Counted from the stretch's first letter, positions 43,645-55,373 are shown. The stretch: DNA of 64,000 nucleotides from Curtobacterium flaccumfaciens (GCA_029689965.1 CP121450.1:186001-250000); one strand, 5' to 3'. Notes: generated by a model not told the origin, from the sequence alone. Translations and numbers: made by a program.

Positions 43645-44450
43645 CTACCGCGCCGCGTCGACGTCCTTGGCGAGCGTTCCCAGGTACAGCTCGATGACCT
43701 TCGGGTCGTCGGCGAGCTCCTTCCCGGTACCCGAGTACGCGTTCCTCCCCTGGTCGAGCACGTACCCACGATCGCAGATCTGCAGACAGCGTCGCGCGTT
43801 CTGCTCCACCATGACGATCGACACACCGGCCTTGTTGATCCGGCGGGTGCGGATGAACGTCTCGTCCTGGCGCACCGGCGACAACCCGGCAGAGGGCTCG
43901 TCGAGCAGCAGCACCTTCGGGTCCATCATCAGCGCTCGCGCCATCGCCACGGACTGCCGCTCGCCGCCGGACAGCGATCCGGCACGCTGGCCCTTGCGCT
44001 GACCGAGGACGGGAAGAGGTCGTAGATGACCTCGAGGCGTTCGGCGAACTTCCGGGGCCGCAGGTACAGCCCCATCTGCAGGTTCTCCTCGATCGACAGC
44101 GAGGGGAAGACGTTGTTCGTCTGCGGGACGAAGCCGACGCCGGCCTGCACGAGCTTGTTCGCCCTGAGGTTCGTGATGTCCTCGCCCTGCAGCGTGACGG
44201 AACCGTCACGGATGGACACGAGGCCGAACAGCGCCTTGAGGAGCGTCGACTTGCCGGCGCCGTTCGGGCCGATGATGCCGATGAGCTCGCCCGGGTAGCA
44301 GTCGAGGTCGCAGCCGTTCAGGATGTTCACCCCCGGCAGGTAGCCGGCGACGAGGTTCTTCGCGCTGAGCACCGGCTCGCGTTCCAGCGTGGCCGCTGGG
44401 GACGGACTGGAGGCACGGCTCGCGTTCGTGGGGTCACTTGCGTCGGTCAT
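43645..44450 (-). CDS. livF: Branched-chain amino acid ABC transporter ATP-binding protein LivF
   Basis: This is the second ATPase of a Liv-type importer. Walker A is [15 protein letters not shown], signature LSGGERQ (after repair), Walker [14 protein letters not shown], and H-loop IVMVEQNAR, the LivF-specific form. An N-terminal extension ([16 protein letters not shown]) is unlike typical LivF and contains a copy of the dispersed 16-mer. A missing base near 44008 breaks the frame just before the signature; repaired length is 268 aa. The ATG at 44450 overlaps the livG stop (ATGA). It is the last gene of livHMGF. Confidence 0.93.
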
Positions 44451-45334
44451 CGGGTCGCCTCCTGCTCGTCTTCTTCCGCTACTTCCTCGGCGAGCTCCTC
44501 GTAGGTCTCCTCGGTGAGGAGCGAGTCGTCGCCCAGGTCGGTGTCGTGGTGGGCGCCGAGGTACGCGTCGATGACGGCCCGGTCGTCCATCACGGTGTCG
44601 GCGGGCCCCTCGGCCACTACCTTGCCCTCGGCCATCACGACGACCCAGTCCGAGATGTGCCGGACCATGTGCATGTCGTGCTCGACGAACAACACGGTCA
44701 TGCCGTCGTCGCGGAGGGACTGGATGTGACCGAGCAGCGACTGGGTGAGCGCGGGGTTCACGCCGGCCATCGGCTCGTCGAGCATGATCATCGTCGGGTC
44801 GGACATGAGCGCCCGTGCCATCTCGAGGAGCTTGCGCTGCCCGCCGCTCAGGGACCCCGCGTAGTCGTCCGCCTTGGTGTCGAGCTTGAAGCGGGCGAGG
44901 AGGTCCTCGGCCTTCGCCGTGATCTCCCGTTCGCGCTTCGCCCACACCGGCTTGACCAGGGCGGCGAAGAAGTTCTCGCCCGGCTGGTCTCGGGCGCCGA
45001 GCAGCATGTTCTGCATCACCGTCAGCCGGCTGAGCGCCTTGGTGAGCTGGAACGTCCGGACCATGCCGCGGTTCGCGATGTGCGTCGCGCTGGTCTTCTG
45101 CAGGGTGGCCCCGTCGAAGCGGGTGACGGCGCCGGCGCTCGGCTTGTCGAACCCGGTGAGCAGGTTGAAGAACGTCGTCTTGCCGGCGCCGTTCGGACCG
45201 ATGAGGGCCGTGATGGAACCGCGCTGGACCTCGAGGTGGTCGACGTCCACCGCGGTCATCCCGCCGAAGTGCCGGGTGACGGTGTCGACGGTGAGGATCG
45301 GGTCGGACTTGGGGTGGGCGTACGTCTCAGACAC
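44447..45334 (-). CDS. livG: Branched-chain amino acid ABC transporter ATP-binding protein LivG
   Basis: This intact 295-aa ATPase has Walker [20 protein letters not shown], signature SLSGGQRKLLEMARAL, Walker B MIMLDEPMAGVNP and H-loop VLFVEHDMHMV, with the LivG-specific insert RGMVRTFQLTKALSRLTV. A C-terminal acidic tail (EETYEELAEEVAEEDEQEA) extends beyond the usual end. The GTG start at 45334 overlaps the livM stop by 8 nt. With LivF it energises the LivH-LivM channel. Confidence 0.95.
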   Translation of the reverse strand: MSETYAHPKSDPILTVDTVTRHFGGMTAVDVDHLEVQRGSITALIGPNGAGKTTFFNLLTGFDKPSAGAVTRFDGATLQKTSATHIANRGMVRTFQLTKALSRLTVMQNMLLGARDQPGENFFAALVKPVWAKREREITAKAEDLLARFKLDTKADDYAGSLSGGQRKLLEMARALMSDPTMIMLDEPMAGVNPALTQSLLGHIQSLRDDGMTVLFVEHDMHMVRHISDWVVVMAEGKVVAEGPADTVMDDRAVIDAYLGAHHDTDLGDDSLLTEETYEELAEEVAEEDEQEATR

Positions 45335-46313
45335 TGAACGTCAGCTCCTTCCTGTTGCCGAGGAGGCCCTGTGGACGGAACACGATGAGGAGCATGAGCG
45401 CGACGCCGACGAGCACGTAGGAGAACTGCTCCGCCTGCTGCGCGTTCATGATCGAGTCGGGGATGAAGTCACCCGCCAGGGTGCGGATCGCGAGCCGGAC
45501 GACGAAGAACAGCACGGCGCCGAGCACCGGACCGAACACCGTCGCAGCGCCGCCGAGGATGAGCGCGGTCCAGATGAAGAACGTCATCGAGCGGCCCATC
45601 GCGTCCGGCTGCACACTCGACGGGAGGACGTAGATCACGCCGGCCAGCGCCCCGAGCGCACCGCCGAACACGAGCGCCTGCATCTTGTACGAGTACACGT
45701 TCTTGCCGAGGGAGCGGACGGCGTCCTCGTCCTCGCGGATGGCCTTCACGACGCGACCCCAGGGGCTGCGCATGAGCAGGAAGAGCACGAGCGTGAACAG
45801 GGCGACGAGGCCCCACGCCGCGATCCGGATCCACCAGCCGTTGACGCCGTTGTTCGAGTACGTGAACCACAGGACCGTCGTGGTGCCGTCGGGCAGCGGG
45901 CTGAGGGCGTTGAACGGGTCGCGGTAGCTCGATCCGGTGATGCCGTTCGAGCCGCCGGTCGTCGTGGTGAGCAGGCTCGAGCGTCCCACCATGCGGATGA
46001 TCTCGGCGCCGGAGATCGTCACGATCGCCAGGTAGTCACCGCGGAGCCGCAGGGTCGGGATGCCGAGGATGACCGCGAAGACGACCGCGACCAGGAGGGC
46101 CACGAGCACCGCGACCACGAACGGCAGCCCGTTCGTGATCGAGATCGCGAAGCCGTAGGCCCCGAGCAGGAGGAACGCCGCCTGGCCCATGTTGATCAGG
46201 CCCGTGAGCCCGAAGTGCACGTTCAGGCCGATCGCCGCGAGCGCGAAGGCCGCCGTGGTCGGGGCGAGTGCCTCCTGGCTGAGCGAGGACAGCAGGTCGA
46301 GGATGTAGTCCAT
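45327..46313 (-). CDS. livM: Branched-chain amino acid ABC transporter permease LivM
   Basis: This intact 328-aa permease has eight to ten transmembrane helices. INMGQAAFLLLGAYGFA and IPTLRLRGDYLAIVTISGAEI are signature segments of LivM, and the cytoplasmic coupling region reads SPWGRVVKAIREDEDAVRSLG. The ATG at 46313 follows a GGGAG ribosome site. It overlaps livG by 8 nt and follows livH by 12 nt, so all four genes form one operon on the minus strand. Confidence 0.95.
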   Translation of the reverse strand: MDYILDLLSSLSQEALAPTTAAFALAAIGLNVHFGLTGLINMGQAAFLLLGAYGFAISITNGLPFVVAVLVALLVAVVFAVILGIPTLRLRGDYLAIVTISGAEIIRMVGRSSLLTTTTGGSNGITGSSYRDPFNALSPLPDGTTTVLWFTYSNNGVNGWWIRIAAWGLVALFTLVLFLLMRSPWGRVVKAIREDEDAVRSLGKNVYSYKMQALVFGGALGALAGVIYVLPSSVQPDAMGRSMTFFIWTALILGGAATVFGPVLGAVLFFVVRLAIRTLAGDFIPDSIMNAQQAEQFSYVLVGVALMLLIVFRPQGLLGNRKELTFSV

Positions 46314-46325
46314 GGAGGCGCTCCC

Positions 46326-47746
46326 TTAGCCGATCCGCTCGGCGCGGCCGAAGATGCCCTGCGGCCGGAACAGCAGGATGAGGATGAGGATGACGAGGGC
46401 GGTCGCGTACTTGAAGTCGCCGGGGAGCACCAGGTTGGTGAGCTCGACGACGATGCCGATGACCATCGAGCCGACGAGCGCGCCGTAGGCGGTGCCCAGA
46501 CCGCCGAGGGTGACCGAGGCGAACATGAGCAGGAGCAGTGGAGCCCGGTCTGCCAGTTCACGCCGTTCAGCACGAGGCCGAGCATCACGCCGGACAGGCC
46601 CGCGAGGCCGGCGGCGAGCGTCCACGCGAACCGGATCACCCGGTCGACGTCGATGCCGGACGCGCTGGCGAGCGCCGGGTTGTCCGACACCGCCCGGGTC
46701 GCCCGGCCGAACCGGGTCTTCGCCAGGAACAGGCCGGTGGCGACCAGCACCACGAGCGCGATCGCCATCGCCACGTACGACTGCACGGTCAGCGTGACCC
46801 CGGCGAACGCGATCGTCTCCGGGTTGCCCTGCTGGATGCGGACGGTCGAGGCTCCGAAGAAGTACTGGAACGCGTACTGGGCGGCGATCGACAGCCCGAT
46901 CGTCACGATCATGAGCTGGGTCAGGCTGATGCGCCGGCGCCGCAGCGGACGCCAGATGCCGGCGTCCTGCAGCCAGCCGGTCGCCGCGCACAGGAGTGTG
47001 ACGACGATGCCGGTGAGCCAGATGTTCCACCCGAGCTGGTTGGCGAACACGTACGCCAGCAGGCCGCCGAGGGTCACCTGCTCGCCGTGCGAGAAGCTCG
47101 ACAGCCCGGTGGTGCCGTAGATGAGCGAGAGTCCCACCGACGCCAGGGCGATGAGCAGCCCGAGCCGGATGCCCGACGCGAACTGCTGCCACGCACGCTG
47201 CGGCGTGACGCTCGTCGCATCGTCGGTCGTCGTGACCCCTGCCGGTCCGAGAGCTGGAAGATCTGGCCGACGTTGGCGCCCAGACTCGCTGTGACCGTCC
47301 GCTTCGCATCCGCTGCGTTCGTCAGGTACTGCCCCTTCGGCAGGGTGTCCTGGTCGACGCTCAACGTGTACCGGCCGGCCCGGGTGACGCTCACCGACCA
47401 GCGCCCCGTGTCGGCCGTGGTCGCGGTCTGCGAGAGTCCCCGGCCCACTGACGTCGACGGCGACCCCCGCGACCGGTTCACGGTCGGAATCGGTGATCGT
47501 GCCCTGGATGCACCCGTTCGTCGGGCTGACCGTGCACGGCTGGCCGGTGGCGGGTGCCGTGCTCGCCGAGGCGCTCGCGGTCGGGACCGAGGTGGCGCCG
47601 ACCGCCGGCAGCGTCACCGCCCAGTCGATCAGGAAGGTCGCCAGGAACGCGGCGAGGAGGACGGCCATGAGGACCGGTCGCCGGCGCCCCGGGCGGAGGC
47701 GGAACCGGCGCAGCAGCACCGGTCCCGGAGGAGTGATGGATCCCAC
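46326..47746 (-). CDS. livH: LivH permease with an added N-terminal extracytoplasmic domain
   Basis: The C-terminal about 300 residues are a standard LivH permease (SVGLSLIYGTTGLSSFSHGE, RRRRISLTQLMIVTIGLSIA, LLFRPQGIFGRAE). Before it is an unusual block: a membrane helix (PVLMAVLLAAFLATFLIDWA), a Cys pair (GQPCTVSPTNGCIQGTITD), and a carboxypeptidase-regulatory/Cna_B-like beta domain (DTGRWSVSVTRAGRYTLSVD). Indels near 47470, 47238 and 46538 interrupt it; repaired length is 473 aa, against about 290-310 for plain LivH. No separate start with a good ribosome site was seen at the domain boundary, so a true fusion is the better reading. The GTG at 47746 begins the livHMGF operon. Confidence 0.85.
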
Positions 47747-47844
47747 GGAAGAGCCTCTCGTTCGGATGTCGAGAGACGCTAGGGGGATTGTGTGACACCC
47801 GTGTTTCCATCACGTTCCCTGTGTGATTCGTACTGGAACTGTGA

Positions 47845-49765
<1,921 letters not shown>

Positions 49766-49846
49766 ACACCGCGGAAGGCCTGGAGGCTCTCCACAGTTCG
49801 CCCCGAGGCGCACGTCGCCGCCGCTCGGGTCGGCAACGCTCGGCGC

Positions 49847-50745
49847 ATGCACTCGATCAACCGCGCCACCCTCGTCCGACCAGCGGGTTCTCTCCGCGAC
49901 CCGTCCGCCTGTTCCCGGGTAGTGCGGTCGAGCGATCAGACTGGCTCGCGATGACCCCGCTCGAGCGCCGACGCCTGGTCGTTCGTGCTCGCACGGATGC
50001 CGTCGGGATCGACGTCGACGGCATCGTGTCCCACCGGTCAGCCGCGGCGCTCTGGGGTCTGCCCGACTTCGACCGCGACGACGGCCGGCTGCACCTCATC
50101 GACGTCCGGCGGCCGAAGACGCACTGTGGGCCGGGCGTGGTGCGGCACGTCGGCACCCTCGGGCGGGACGAGGTCGTGCGGTTGGACGGAGTCCCGGTCA
50201 CGTCGCTGCTCCGCACGGTCGTGGACGTGATCCGATCGGTCTCGTTCGTCCACGCGATCATCGTGCTCGATCACGTGCTGCGCCTCGGTAGGCTGACGAA
50301 GCCTCAGCTGCTCGACGCCCTCGCGCCGCTGCGCGGCCTCCGTGGCAGCAGCCGGGCGATCGACGCCGTCGGGTTCGCCGACCCGCTCGCTGAATCCCCT
50401 GGCGAGTCGGCGAGTCGGGTCCAGGTCCGTGAGCTCCGGTTGCCGACCCCGGTCCTGCAACACGAGTTCGACACTCGGAACGGCCAGTACCGAGTCGACT
50501 TCTGGTGGCCGGAGCACGGGATCGTCGGCGAGTTCGACGGGCGCGTGAAGTACGACGACGCGGAGACACTCTGGCGCGAGAAGCTCCGCGAGGATGCACT
50601 CCGTCGGCACGCCTCGGTCCACGGAGTCGCCCGGTGGACGATGTCCGAGGCGGTCGATCCCGCGAAGCTCGCCACCGTCCTCATCGCCGCTGGGCTCCCG
50701 GTCCTCCGTGCTGCGCCCCGTCGCCCGTCCGCGCCTCGGGGATGA
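49847..50745 (+). CDS. DUF559 / AbiEi-like protein (putative nuclease-fold)
   Basis: MHSINRATLVR opens the protein and IVSHRSAAALWGLP is typical of AbiEi-type antitoxin/winged-helix proteins of actinobacteria. The C-terminal half reads YRVDFWWPEHGIVGEFDGR then VKYDD, the PD-(D/E)xK-like DUF559 pattern related to very-short-patch repair endonucleases. Function is unproven. One indel near 49880 separates the start from the main frame; repaired length is 299 aa. No toxin partner (AbiEii) is adjacent. GAGAC-repeat clusters border it on both sides. Confidence 0.6.
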
Positions 50746-50756
50746 TGCGGTGTTCC

Positions 50757-50880
50757 GCCGGAGCGAGACACCGTTGCCCGTCCGAGACACCGCACGCCCG
50801 CCGAGACGCCGCCGAATCCCGCGGAGTATCAGGGATCGGGCGGCGTCTCGCGCGCCGAGGGGTGTCTCGCCGCCGGGGCC
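50757..50880. repeat. GAGAC/GTCTC repeat cluster downstream of the DUF559 gene
   Basis: Three direct copies (CGAGACACCG twice, CGAGACGCCGCC) are followed by a turn near CCGCGG/GATC and two inverted copies (GCGGCGTCTCG, GGGTGTCTCG). Three GCCGGGGCC-like triplets (50875-50900) end the cluster. Confidence 0.85.
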
Positions 50881-50923
50881 GCCGGGGCCGCCGGGGCCGC
50901 CGCACCCCGCCACCCCGTCCTGC

Positions 50924-50985
50924 GTCACGGGTGGGTAACGAAACACTTTGCGTACCGCCCCGTCACGCGGCTGAAACACCGTGAC
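50924..50985 (+). promoter_or_regulatory. GlnR-like nitrogen boxes upstream of livK
   Basis: GTCAC-N6-GTAAC followed at once by GAAAC (50924-50944), and GTCAC-N6-GAAAC (50962-50977) then GTGAC (50981-50985), resemble the GlnR half-site pattern GTnAC-N6-GAAAC. TACGTT (50988-50993) is a possible -10 box. Nitrogen control of a branched-chain amino acid receptor is biologically reasonable but inferred. Confidence 0.45.
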
Positions 50986-51045
50986 CCTACGTTCTCTCAC
51001 GTCCCAGCGGGACCTGAGGTTCCGCGCAGAGAAAGGGCTCCACGG

Positions 51046-52374
51046 ATGATCAGAACCACCCGTGCCACCACGGCACTGGCAGTGGCGGGAGCGGCGGCGC
51101 TCCTGCTCGCCGCCTGTTCCACCAGCGGCGACGCCTCCCCGTCCTCCTCCGCGTCGAGCGGCGCCAGAAGGACCCCGCCGCGAGCTGCAAGGCCCCGGAC
51201 ACCCCGAGCACCGAGGCGCTGAAGATCGGCACGATCCTCCCGCTCACCGGTTCGCTGGCGTACCTCAACCCGCCCGCCGAGTCTGGTGTCGGTCTCGCGG
51301 TGCAGGACATCAACGCCGCCGGCGGTGTGCTCGACAAGGACGTCTCGATCGACCCGCCACCGACTCCGGTGACAGCAACGACATGACCGTGTCGAGCTCG
51401 GCCGCGACGAAGCTCGTGAACGCGAAGGTCCCGGTCGCGATCGGCGCCGAGTCCTCCAGCGTCACGCTCAACGTCATCGACCAGCTGACGAGCAACTGCA
51501 TCGTGGAGATCTCCCGGCGAACACCGCGTCCGACCTGTCGGGCTACTCGTCGTACTACTACCGGACCGCTCCGCCGGACTCGGTGCAGGGTTCGGCGCTC
51601 GGCCAGCTCGTCACGGGCGACGGCAACGCCAAGGTCGCGTTCCTCGTCTTCAACGACACGTACGGCACCGGCCTCCGCAACACCGTCCAGAAGGCCATCG
51701 AGGACTCCGGCGGATCCGTCGTTTACGGCGGCAAGGGCAAGGGCCAGGAGTTCCCGCCCGGCCAGACGACGTTCTCGTCCGAGGTCACCGCGGCACTCGC
51801 CACGAAGCCCGACGCCATCGTCATCCTGGCGTTCGACGAGACGAAGTCGATCATCCCGGAGCTGAAGTCCCAGGACGCCGACATGTCGAAGATCTACATG
51901 TCCGACGGCAACACGGCGGACTACTCGAAGGACTTCGACAAGGGCACGCTGACCGGAGCGCAGGGCACCATCCCCGGCGCGTCGCCGAAGGACGAGTTCA
52001 AGACGCAGCTCGCCGACTTCTACAAGAAGTCGTCCGGCAAGGACCTCGCCGACTACTCGTACGCTGCCGAGTCCTACGACGCCACCGTCCTGGCCGCCCT
52101 CGCCGCGGTGAAGGGCAAGGGCACGGACTCCGGAACCATCCAGGCCAACATGGCTGCGGTGTCCGGAGCCGACGGCGGCACCGAGTGCTCGACCTTCAAG
52201 GACTGCAAGGACCTGCTCGACAAGGGTGAGGACATCCACTACACGGGTCCGTCGGGCATCGGTCCGTTCGACGACAACAACGACCCGTCGAGCGCCTACA
52301 TCGGCATCTACAAGTTCGACGGCGACAACAAGCCCGTCTACCAGAGCGCGATCCAGGGCTCGGTCAAGAAGTAA
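51046..52374 (+). CDS. livK: Branched-chain amino acid ABC transporter substrate-binding lipoprotein
   Basis: A lipoprotein signal peptide ends at LLLAACSTSG (lipobox Cys near residue 25). The mature protein is a periplasmic-binding type I fold: LKIGTILPLTGSLAYL, VAIGAESSSVTLNVID, AFLVFNDTYGTGLRNTV and AESYDATVLAALAAV. It should capture branched-chain amino acids for the LivHMGF importer, which lies about 3.3 kb away on the other strand. Missing bases near 51167, 51355 and 51517 break the N-terminal third; repaired length is 443 aa. AAAGGG precedes the ATG. A strong terminator follows. Confidence 0.92.
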
Positions 52375-52394
52375 CACGCACCACCCGTCCCACA

Positions 52395-52438
52395 CTGGGC
52401 CCGAGTCTCGGCTTCACTAAGCCGAGACTCGGGCCCAG
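52395..52438. terminator. Strong bidirectional terminator after livK
   Basis: A perfect 20-bp stem (52395-52414 with 52419-52438) has loop CACT and contains GAGTCTCGG/CCGAGACTC, so it resembles the GAGAC family. A second CGCGAGAC and AAGACTCGGGT follow to about 52495, then a dispersed 16-mer copy at 52503. Confidence 0.85.
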
Positions 52439-52529
52439 CGACGTTTCGCGGGCTTCGAATCGCGAGACGTGTCGCTCACGCCAAGACTCGGGTCACCATC
52501 GACGGCCTGGAGGCGCGGTGCGGGGGCCG

Positions 52530-53490
52530 TCAGGCCGGCTCGGCAACGGTGGGCGCCGGCGTCCGGCGCCGCGATGCCCGAGCGGCAGCGAACGAGTCGA
52601 CCGTCAGGATGACCAGGGCCAGCCAGACGATGCCGAAGCCGACCCATCGCGCGCCCGACATCGGCTCGTGCTGCACGACCACCCCGACGAGCAACTGCAT
52701 GATCGGCGCCAGGTACTGTGTCAGCCCCAGCGTGGACAGGCTCACCCGCCGGGCGGACGACGCGAACAACAGCAGCGGTACGGCAGTCGCCGGCCCGGTC
52801 AGCACCGTCACGAGGACGTGCACCCACCCCTCGCTCGTGAACGTGACCCCGCCGCCGAGGCCCGTCGCCCGAGCACCACGAGCGCGATCACAGCGATCGG
52901 CAGCAGCCACACGGTCTCGATCGTCAGCCCGCTCAGGGCATCCACGGTGCCGCCGACACGCTTCTTCACCAGGCCGTACAGACCGAAGGAGAACGCCAGT
53001 GCGAGCGAGATCCACGGCATCCGGCCGTACCCGACCGCGATGACGACGACCGCGAGGACACTGATGCCGACGGCCGTCCACTGCAGCGGACGGAGGCGTT
53101 CGCGGAGCACCACCACGCCGAGCGCGATCGTCACGAGCGGGTTGATGAAGTACCCGAGCGCGGCCTCGACCGTGTGGCCCGTGGTCGTCGCCGCCACGTA
53201 CACGGTCCAGTTCACCAGGATGAGCACCGCCGCGAGGCCCATCACGAGCATCACCCGGCGCTGGGCCATCAGGGAGCGGGTCCGGAGCCACGACCGGGTG
53301 ACGGCGATCGCGACGGCGCAGAAGACCAGGCCGAACACGACCCGCCAGGCGACGATCTCGAACGCGCCGGCCGGTGCCATCGCGGCGAAGAGCAGGGGCA
53401 TGAGGCCCCAGAGGCCGTACGCGACGATCGCCTGCACGACACCGGCGGATGCCTCGCTGCGGACCGGGCGCGCCGGGTCGGTTCACTCAC
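52530..53490 (-). CDS. rarD: EamA family transporter RarD
   Basis: Ten transmembrane segments of the drug/metabolite transporter superfamily are visible. QAIVAYGLWGLMPLLFAAM opens it, NWTVYVAATTTGHTVEAALG is the RarD-specific segment, and LTQYLAPIMQLLVGVVV lies near the end. RarD was first tied to chloramphenicol sensitivity in E. coli; the substrate is unknown. Missing bases near 53472 and 52860 break it; repaired length is 320 aa (SEPTPARPVRSEASAG at the N-terminus). A TAGGAT box (53497-53502) lies 6 nt before the GTG at 53490, so it is probably leaderless. It converges with livK. Confidence 0.85.
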
Positions 53491-53645
53491 GGAACCATCC
53501 TAGGAAGAGCCACCGACGCCGGCGGGGCCGCACCGCGCCTCCCCATCGGCACGGCCGCCACGCCGCTGGCGCGTCGCGTCGGAACCGGCGACGCGGGCAC
53601 GGGCCCGCCCGCGACCACGCGCGCCGTGAGCCGCACCAGAACGCA

Positions 53646-53682
53646 CGAACGCCCCGCCGGCCGGAGCCGAACGGGGCGTTCG
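53646..53682 (-). terminator. Candidate terminator after groES
   Basis: An 11-bp stem (53646-53656 with 53672-53682) with a 15-nt loop lies downstream of the groES stop. The rest of the 53491-53713 spacer has no gene. Confidence 0.5.
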
Positions 53683-53713
53683 CAGCAGAGAACGAGTCTC
53701 AGTGCTCGTTACT

Positions 53714-54010
53714 TCAGTGCTCGATGACCGCGAGGACGTCGCGGGCCGAGAGGACGAGGAGGTCCTCACCCGAGTACTTGACCTCGGTGCCGCCGTACTT
53801 CGAGTAGATGACCTTGTCACCCACGGCGACGTCGAGCGGGACGCGGTTGCCGTTGTCGTCGATACGACCCGGACCGACGGCGACGACCTCGCCCTCCTGG
53901 GGCTTCTCCTTCGCGGTGTCCGGGATGACCAGACCGGAAGCGGTGGTCTGCTCCGCCTCGACCTGGCGGATGACGATGCGATCCTCGAGCGGCTTGATGC
54001 TGACGGCCAC
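53714..54010 (-). CDS. groES: Co-chaperonin GroES
   Basis: This intact 98-aa 10-kDa chaperonin caps GroEL. It starts [20 protein letters not shown], with the mobile loop [19 protein letters not shown] and [20 protein letters not shown]. groEL does not follow; a terminator-like hairpin does, so the gene is monocistronic here. Two CIRCE operators upstream put it under HrcA control, giving heat-shock induction. The GTG at 54010 follows an AGAGG ribosome site. Confidence 0.97.
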   Translation of the reverse strand: MAVSIKPLEDRIVIRQVEAEQTTASGLVIPDTAKEKPQEGEVVAVGPGRIDDNGNRVPLDVAVGDKVIYSKYGGTEVKYSGEDLLVLSARDVLAVIEH

Positions 54011-54057
54011 GGTGACCTCTTCTTCTCGGTACTGACTCGGTACAGATGGGAACCGGG

Positions 54058-54084
54058 TTGGCACTACGCGCAGGAGAGTGCCAA
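54058..54084. promoter_or_regulatory. CIRCE element 2 (HrcA operator)
   Basis: TTGGCACTA-N9-GAGTGCCAA has one mismatch in the inverted repeat and lies just downstream of the predicted groES transcription start. Confidence 0.88.
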
Positions 54085-54092
54085 CTGCCCCA

Positions 54093-54121
54093 ACTCTAGG
54101 GCGTCGTTGGCACTCGGTCAA
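54093..54121 (-). promoter_or_regulatory. groES promoter
   Basis: On the minus strand, -35 TTGACC (54116-54121), a 17-bp spacer and -10 TAGAGT (54093-54098) give a transcription start near 54086. One CIRCE covers the -35 and the other begins at about +2. Confidence 0.75.
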
Positions 54122-54133
54122 TCCGAGTGCCAA
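54107..54133. promoter_or_regulatory. CIRCE element 1 (HrcA operator)
   Basis: TTGGCACTC-N9-GAGTGCCAA is a perfect 9-bp inverted repeat with the canonical 9-bp spacer, overlapping the groES -35 box. Confidence 0.9.
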
Positions 54134-54172
54134 CGACGGACCGGGCTCTCGGCGACCTGGGAGGATCGTCGG

Positions 54173-55373
54173 GTGGAAGCCGCCGATCTCGCCCAGTTGC
54201 TGACCCCCGAGGGGATGGCCCTGCTCGACCGTACCCCGCCGTGTCCGACGGTGGTGAGATCGTCCGGGTCGTCTCCCGGTTGCGTTCCGAGGGCCACGAT
54301 CCCGGCCTCGTGGCGGCGGTCCTGACCCAGGCCAAGCTGCGCCAGAAGGCCCGCGGGAAGTTCGGGACTTCGCCGCCCGCATGCTCTTCACCGAGGCCGG
54401 CCTCGAACAGGCCACCCGGCTGCAGGTCGCCGCGCAGCACGCCGGACGGTTCACAGCGGCCGGGCTGACCCGCGTCGCGGACCTCGGCTGCGGCATCGGC
54501 GGCGACGCCCTGGCGATGGCCGCGCTCGACCTCGACGTCACCGCGGTCGACCGGGACGAGGTGACCGCAGCCGTGGCGACCCACAACCTCTCACCGTGGC
54601 GGAACGCGCGCGTCGAGCTCGGCGACGCAGCCGGTTTCGACCTGTCGCGCGTCGACGGTGTGTGGATGGACCCGGCACGGCGGACCTCCGGGCACACGAA
54701 CACGAAGCGGCTTGCCGACCCGGACGACTGGTCGCCGTCACTCGACACCGTGTTCGCGAGCGCGACGACCACGCCGACCGGCGTGAAGCTCGGTCCGGGC
54801 GTCGACCGCGACCTCATCCCCGACACCGCCGAGGCCCAGTGGACCTCGGTCGACCGCGAGGTCGTCGAACTCGCCCTCTGGTTCGGCCCGCTCGCCCGGC
54901 CGGGCATCCGCCGCGCGGCCACCGTCATCGGGTCGCACGGCATCGCGGAGCTCACGGGCGCTGCTGACGCCGAGGACGAGCCGGTCGGACCGCTCGGTGC
55001 GTACCTCTACGAACCTGACGGCGCGGTCATCCGAGCACGGCTCATCGGCGACCTCGCACGCTCCCTCGACGGCCGCATGCTGTCCGACGGGATCGCCTAC
55101 GTCACCTCGGACCAGGCGGTCACGACACCGTTCGCCCAGGGCTTCCGGGTCATCGACACGATGCCGCTCGACGTCAAGCAGCTCGCCGCACGACTGGCCG
55201 CGGACGACATCGGCACCGTCGAGATCAAGAAGCGAGGGGTCGACGTCGACCCCGCGCAGTTCCGGAAGCGGCTGCGGCCCCGCGGACGCGGTCGCGTCAC
55301 GCTCGTGCTCACCCGCCTGGAGGGACGGCACACCGCGATCATGTGCGAGCGGTTCGCGGACGTGGCCGGGTAG
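54173..55373 (+). CDS. Class I SAM methyltransferase with THUMP-like C-terminal domain
   Basis: A Rossmann methyltransferase core is visible: motif [19 protein letters not shown], acidic [14 protein letters not shown], and [13 protein letters not shown] in the motif IV position. The C-terminal THUMP-like module reads [19 protein letters not shown] and ends [17 protein letters not shown]. The substrate, possibly RNA, is not known. Two missing bases near 54238 and 54366 break the N-terminal part; repaired length is 400 aa. The GTG at 54173 follows GGGAGG. It is divergent from groES. Confidence 0.8.
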
